From Sipunculus nudus (taxonomy: Eukaryota > Annelida > Sipuncula > Golfingiida > Sipunculidae): a DNA stretch of 64,000 bases. The stretch is from contig CM049320.1 in assembly GCA_026874595.1 (NCBI GenBank), positions 9,179,464 through 9,243,463 of the forward strand, in the 5' to 3' direction. Position 1 is the first letter of the stretch; each line of letters starts with the position of its first letter. Under the pieces are notes generated by a model. It did not search any database, was not told where the DNA came from, and saw only the letters and a list, made by a program, of their open reading frames with translations. This document shows positions 58,860-64,000 of this stretch, piece after piece. A program made the translations under genes and the position numbers.

Positions 58860-59923
58860 CTGTGAAAGTAAATATTTACATCAATCTCCCTTTGGGTTAT
58901 GAGCTCTTTTATCAAAACTGACATTCAGTTTTTTTTTATTTTTCCTCCTTTTCATTTCAGTACATTTTGGAAGAAAATATGTGCTGGTTTTATAACCTTG
59001 GAACACCGGCATTAGTTAGATAGAAAAGCAACAGAACATTATGCACCATAATCGAGTTCAGCAATATGATAAATGCAGGGCGTCTTTAGGATATATGTTT
59101 CGAATGACTGAAAGAAGTATGAATCAAATCGACTGTCATTTTTGTGGAATCCCTGACTTATTAAATGTCAATTCAAGTCACATTAAAAAGTAAAGTGCTA
59201 AGAATAATTTTATGTCTATGTATGCTTGTTTTAAATGCAAACATTGAAATTTAATTTCAAACCATGCTTCTCTCCAGCAGAAGCTTTTAGTGTTTGAAAC
59301 GAGAAATAGTTTTCATCAGTGCTGTATTATATCACCGGGTTCGAGGTGTGGGAGGCTGGCAGGGTTGGGACAACCCAATTGCGAAAGCGCTAATAAAAAG
59401 GCAACGCAATCTTTAGTGCGGATTTGACTACTGTAACGAGGTCAATGACATGTTGTGAGTGACGTCGATCTGATGTTGACGCCGGTAGCTACTATAAGAA
59501 TCATAAAACGTAAAGGCACATGAAGCAGCTAAAAACTGCAATCGAGTGTGTTTGTTCATGAAGAATGCGTAAATGAAAGTTAAAAATTAAATTTTATATT
59601 AATAGCGAAATTCATCAGCGACCGTAACTTCAGTTTTGGAATTTATTATTAAAATATGTGAAAAATATACATAATTAATATCCGCGAAATATAACAGATT
59701 TTACAATCAAAAAGGCGATTCAATTATATGGTGTGTTTTAAATTGTGTGACCGATGATTTTTTCATTGTTATGTGTTATTCAGATGATTTTTAGTCTGAA
59801 CATAAAATAAAGACAGCGACATCCAACAAAACGAGATCATCGGCAACTTTTTTTCACAATCACCTGGCCTGATTTTACAGAAAATAAATGATACTTATAT
59901 AATTCCAAGAAAATAGATTAAAC
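58860..59923 (-). other. Putative intron between the two host exons
   Basis: 1064 nt between donor GTTTAA (59923-59918, minus strand) and acceptor TTTCACAG (58867-58860). AT-rich, no supported frame. The donor matches GT only weakly to consensus. Confidence 0.45.
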
Positions 59924-60164
59924 ATTCCTGGATGCAAACTACCTTCCAGGCAGGAGCAGCAAGTTTATTCATGTGCGGAGAATAAAGATCGAATTGGAAC
60001 TGTTTGTACGTTACGAAACACAGCTTCACGATTTGTTCCACTTGATTTTTGAGGAGTCCGAGGTCTTTATAGATGATATTATATTTGCACCATGCCATTG
60101 CGTCCATGATTTGTTGGAAAAGGTTCGCGCTGTTCCCAGTGACAATTGTTAAGTTATCCACCAT
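59924..60164 (-). CDS. Exon of the DUF1647-like glycosyltransferase-like gene
   Basis: Minus-strand open stretch of 80 codons plus one base. It reads MVDNLTIVTGNSANLF, then IIYKDLGLLKNQVEQIVKLC and FDLYSPHMNKLAAPAWKVVC ending IQE. TIVT...N, Y.DLGL, Y.PH and AWK..IQE match the order I recall for DUF1647-like proteins just before the LW.DA motif of the next exon. Synonymous codon positions are GC-richer than the flanks, which supports real coding. An in-frame TGA lies eight codons upstream of the ATG, so either translation starts here or the exon starts at the acceptor GGCGACAG (60166). Known relatives have a longer N-terminus with a membrane anchor, favouring an internal exon. A tempting earlier donor (AAG then GTAGTT at 59942) would drop the conserved IQE and break phase. 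Confidence 0.55.
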
Positions 60165-60169
60165 CCTGT

Positions 60170-60645
60170 CGCCAAGGGGACGAATTCACGACGGGGAAGA
60201 CCCAGTCGTCGCTGTATAGTTTCGTTTACAATAAAAGGAATTCTTTTCAATGTTGCATTTTTATGTTTTTGTAATTCATATTGCTAGCTCTCATACAAAT
60301 GTAGTCATAAGATGCCTGCTTTATTTAAAGTACAGATTCTTGATGCGTTTATTGTTATTTACCGTTGTCTTATTTTTTTCACTTCTGGAATGGGATATTT
60401 CACGATAAAATATGTATAATCGGTTGAAAAGGAATGTTATTTCTATGCATTTAAACTACTAATGCTTAATTAACATATTTCAGAGGCTTAATTGGCTTCT
60501 TCTTATTTTTTAAAAGCAATTTAGAGTTTTGAGTTAAGCACTCATATTTGATTCTGGAACTTTCCAATATCAATTTTTTTGAATCGATGGCCCGATTTGT
60601 TAAAAGTGGCTGAAACCTGATTGGATATTCTGTTTTCTTATCAGT
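60170..60645. other. No gene seen
   Basis: AT-rich sequence upstream of the host exon on the minus strand. No promoter element stands out. Confidence 0.35.
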
Positions 60646-60648
60646 ATC

Positions 60649-61156
60649 CTATTGGCTTACTAGCTTTCATACAAACATAAGTTCTGATATTAACCTAACA
60701 TAATTTTCATTAAAATACAACAGAAATGTATTTATAACGTAGGAAGTTCAACACAATTATTTTCGTGAAATATATAAAATTAAAATTTACCCACCTGTTT
60801 TTTTTTTTGCCATCGGACATCAAATGGCTCACACTAAGTTACTTCTTACAGACATTGTTTCTTCACTGATTTTGGAATTTTGTCACACAATTAATAATAT
60901 ATCAACACACATTTGACCATAAACATTGGCTAACTTACTTTCATATAAACATAAGTTCTGATATTAACCTAACATAATTTTCATTAAAATACAACAGAAA
61001 TGTATTTATAACGTAGGAAGTTCAACACAATTATTTTCGTGAAATATATAAAATTAAAATTTACCTACCAGTTTTTTTTTGCCATCGGACATCAAGTGGC
61101 TCACACTAAGTTACTTCTTACAGACATTGTTTCTTCACCGATTTTGGAATTTTGTC
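60649..61156 (+). repeat. Near-identical direct repeat, 275-bp spacing
   Basis: 60663-60884 and 60938-61156 differ at only a few positions (mainly in a T-run and near the right end). Shared start CTTTCATA.AAACATAAG, shared end GATTTTGGAATTTTGTC. About 53 bp separate the copies. A recent local duplication with no coding content. Confidence 0.9.
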
Positions 61157-61159
61157 TGT

Positions 61160-62690
61160 ACAACATTCCTATTATTCTTGAGTAATGGATGATAAAAATA
61201 ACCCAAATATTGTGATTTCTCACCGAAAAACTGCAATAAGTATGGTTTAGGATGAATCCCTAGTAAACCACATATGAATGCATATTTTCCAAAGTTTTTA
61301 AGAAAAATATTCTGTTCCTGAGAATGGATCGTGCTGAATATGTGAACAGTATTTTAAATATTCCCAACTAAAAAGGGAAATAAATTCATAAGAATATATT
61401 ATTTTTGTAAATAAAATACTAAAACAAAATTTTTGAATATATTTTCTGGATGCAATATTTGTTCCAGTTAAATGTGTGAAATGTGAATAAAAGACAAAAA
61501 TCTTGATTTATGAAATAAAATTATAACATATGTGCTTGTGTTTTAAATGACTGAAACTAGAGAAATTGGGTTATGAATTGATAACAGGTGCGTGTGTATC
61601 TGACGTACTCTAATGTCATTGTGTCCAAGGAAAGCCTGTGTGTGTTTTCCCTCCCACATCTTGAAGACTGAGTTTACCATTCAGAGCCGAGGTGTATATT
61701 TTGCTGAGGTCTGTTCGGTGGAATTTTCTGCATGATACATTACCGCCGGGACCTCTCTGTGATTGACAGAAAAAGAGAGGGTGGTTTGAAGTGTAAATAT
61801 AAACCGCTGACAGGGCACATATAATTCAGATGATTACATGCATAAAATATTACATGGTCTGAAAAAAAAGAGTGGCTTCATTTTGAAATAAAAAGTTAAA
61901 AAGTATAATTTGCGGAAATTCCTGTTCCTTATCACAGACTGAACAAAGATGTGCCTTGAAGAGTACAAATATGTACATATATTATTCCCAGTCAGAAACA
62001 TGCATGGTGCACATCCTCCTGTGTCGAGATAAGGTAATTTTCCCAAGTTGTGACACATGCTGATTTATTTACATAAACAATTGCAAAGTGCTCCTTTCTT
62101 GTTCTAACATGACTTTTAAAGCAAGAGAGGATTAGTAAATACCTTTATAAATTCACTGAAACAAAGAGTAAAACAGAGGAATGCTGCTGAAAAAGAAGAC
62201 TGAAGAAATTATTGTCATTTTTAGAAAATCCTAAAAAAATTAATCTTTTAAAGTGTGATTTGGCAGGCCTGAAATCCAAGCAAAATTTATCATCAAATTT
62301 TCAAGCGCACCTTTAAGTTAATAATTTATTGGAACCTTCATATTTACTCCTCAAGAAGAATTTCATCTTTTTACAAACTTTAAATTCTTCGTCCTAACTT
62401 TTTCTAGATAGGACTTTTTCACAAGTTTCATCTTGTTAATAGCATCTGAATTATAAGTGCCATATTTTCAGTCTAAAATATGGTGATGTGTCTAATTAAA
62501 TGCCCCTGGTTGTCACGTTGTGTAAAAACTTTCCTACCCAAAACTCTATTTGCTATGTTCTAATACTATCAATTTTAATTAAAGGTCCTTCTACTTTCCG
62601 GAAATTACTTTTCAGTACCAACAAGACACACCGCAATATCTTCACAGAGCGTTTAGATCACTTTTTGGTAACTTAACTATGCTTTAACAT
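61160..62690. other. No gene seen
   Basis: AT-rich with short frames only (for example 61834-62058, minus). No domain recognised. Confidence 0.4.
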
Positions 62691-62770
62691 ATTCGCTGCC
62701 AATGACGTGTATACACGTCGTTAATTATGATTCCCCCAGTGCCAAGCACGTGTATACACGTCATATATTT
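62690..62770. repeat. Twin perfect palindromes ACGTGTATACACGT
   Basis: GACGTGTATACACGTC (62704-62719) and ACGTGTATACACGT (62748-62761) are perfect palindromes about 44 bp apart, each preceded by CTGCCAATG or GTGCCAAGC. TTCGCTGCCAATGACGT... resembles ends of some TTAA-specific (piggyBac-like) elements; TTAACATATTCGCTGCC starts with TTAA at 62686. Confidence 0.6.
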
Positions 62771-62779
62771 ATAATCCAT

Positions 62780-64000
62780 TTTCAGCAGGAATTCTCACAA
62801 ATTTTTCAATAAATTCTTTGCAGATGAGTAGTAGTACATTTATAAAATAGTCTCGCAGTATGAAAATGAATTATTTGTTATTCAACAGGTGTGTAGATGG
62901 TGACAAAAACCACGGATCCGGTCCATTTCCGTGAAATAACTTCACGACGCGCTTCAGTTTGAAGTCGATTCCTTGTATAAGAATACTACTTCGAATCAAA
63001 CGAAAAGGAGGATCGTAAAAATATGTAGCTAGTTTCATATTAGAACATGTTTTGGCCACTTATTTACGACAAACCCGGTTGGGAGGCCGAGGTGTAATAG
63101 ATCGCACCTTAGGTGTGAACTCAAGATAGCGAGGCGTGAGGTCGTTCAGGTTTATTGCCCCGCGAGGACAGGGTATTGCGCAATCAACAACAAAGGGCGC
63201 GTGCATGATTGACAGTGTAGTTCGGCAGTGTAATCAGAACGCGGCTGCAAATGGTGCTTTCGGCTTTTTTCTTGTTCCTTATTTACTTATATATAAATAA
63301 ATATATTTTAGTAACTTCACAAACAAGTGCTCGTAAATTGCGAAACTGAAATAATCTCCGTGTTTCGTGTGACTGTTACAATGACGAAGTCAACTGCGCG
63401 TCAGGCTCAAGCATGTCGATATATATAAACAGTCTATGACTATGTTTGAAAATTACATGTGTAAAGTAAAATTATATTTTTTTAATAATTATATTGATTG
63501 GTGCAATCGCTGTGTTCGTTATGAAAGCGTAAAAAATGTATGTTTGAGCACCAAAATTACATGTTTGTAAAAAAAAAAATCGCGCAGGATCTAACTCACG
63601 CTGTCAGCCGTGTCACACGTACGTACAATCTGTTCTAACCACTGCACCATTTTGGATCTTATGCAAAATTTTGTTTTTATAGTTATATTGCATAAATGTA
63701 AAAATCGCGCGTGCCCGAATATACAGTACCGGTATAATATTTATTTTGGTTAGACATAGGCCTATATTTGTCAGTGCCTCTTCCCAAATCAGCATTCGCG
63801 CCAAGATACACATTTTCATTTGGTTCATCATTTACAAATATAGATCTTTATTTGAATCAGTTGTTAGCTTTATGCTGGTGTCAGTGTAGACGCTATGAGA
63901 CCAGTCCACCGGAGACATGCCTTGACTACTATCGCGGTCATTTTGCTCAGTGCCCAACTTCACACCTCCCCCGAGTTTTATTGCCCCTGTGTTATCCGAT
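62780..64000. other. No gene; right edge carries part of a dispersed repeat
   Basis: 63100-63250 is locally GC-richer (GGAGGCCGAGGTG, CCCCGCGAGGAC), but no frame or motif is supported. 63952-64000 is the reverse complement of 39510-39555 and is cut by the window edge. Confidence 0.4.

Overview
This 64 kb window looks like intergenic and intronic DNA from a large, repeat-rich animal genome. The repeat mix fits a marine mollusc, most likely a bivalve, but that is inference: no diagnostic host gene is complete here. The sequence is AT-rich, coding density is very low, and there are many (AT)n, (GA)n and poly-G tracts. Nothing bacterial (operons, ribosome binding sites, CRISPR) is seen. Nearly every recognisable protein-coding stretch is a decayed transposable element.

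Layout. 1-9.2 kb: no host gene; a decaying tandem array (about 865-bp unit, best copies 3.3-5.8 kb) and dispersed repeats. 9.2-14.5 kb: an apparently end-to-end L1/Tx1-like LINE (ORF1 open, ORF2 broken) inserted into an older dispersed repeat; the uninterrupted repeat survives near 20 kb. 14.6-18.6 kb: a graveyard of another LINE C-terminus, a Gypsy RT/integrase fragment (-), and a DIRS-like element whose gag (+) and RT/RNase H (-) point at each other. 18.8-30 kb: dispersed repeats present in two or three copies, plus a tRNA-derived SINE with target-site duplications. 31.9-35.4 kb: two CR1/L2/Jockey-type LINE fragments (-). 36.3-38.5 kb: a decayed Gypsy element (LTR-like end, gag, zinc knuckle, RT). 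40.0-40.3 kb: a candidate terminal exon with a poly(A) signal (-). 41.3-46.9 kb: two LINE fragments (-) and two unclassified coding-like stretches. 47.5-51.8 kb: degenerate repeats with a recurring inverted motif. 51.8-52.2 kb: a 129/130-bp tandem repeat. 53.4-58.6 kb: a nested stack, in which a Gypsy RT/RNase H gene is split by a 3.5-kb long-TIR element that itself carries two short hAT-type MITEs.

The best host-gene candidate is a pair of phase-compatible exons on the minus strand (59924-60164 and 58600-58859). Together they read like part of a DUF1647-type glycosyltransferase-like protein. The rest of that gene was not found; the Gypsy/TIR/MITE stack lies immediately downstream, in what would be its intron.

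The window is mainly a record of layered insertion: dispersed repeats hit by a LINE, Gypsy hit by a TIR element, and that element hit by MITEs. The most interesting unexplained items are the long-TIR element with coding-like segments, the DIRS element with an inverted half, a hairpin motif at 43.6 kb that seems to recur in distant animals, and the candidate host exons.
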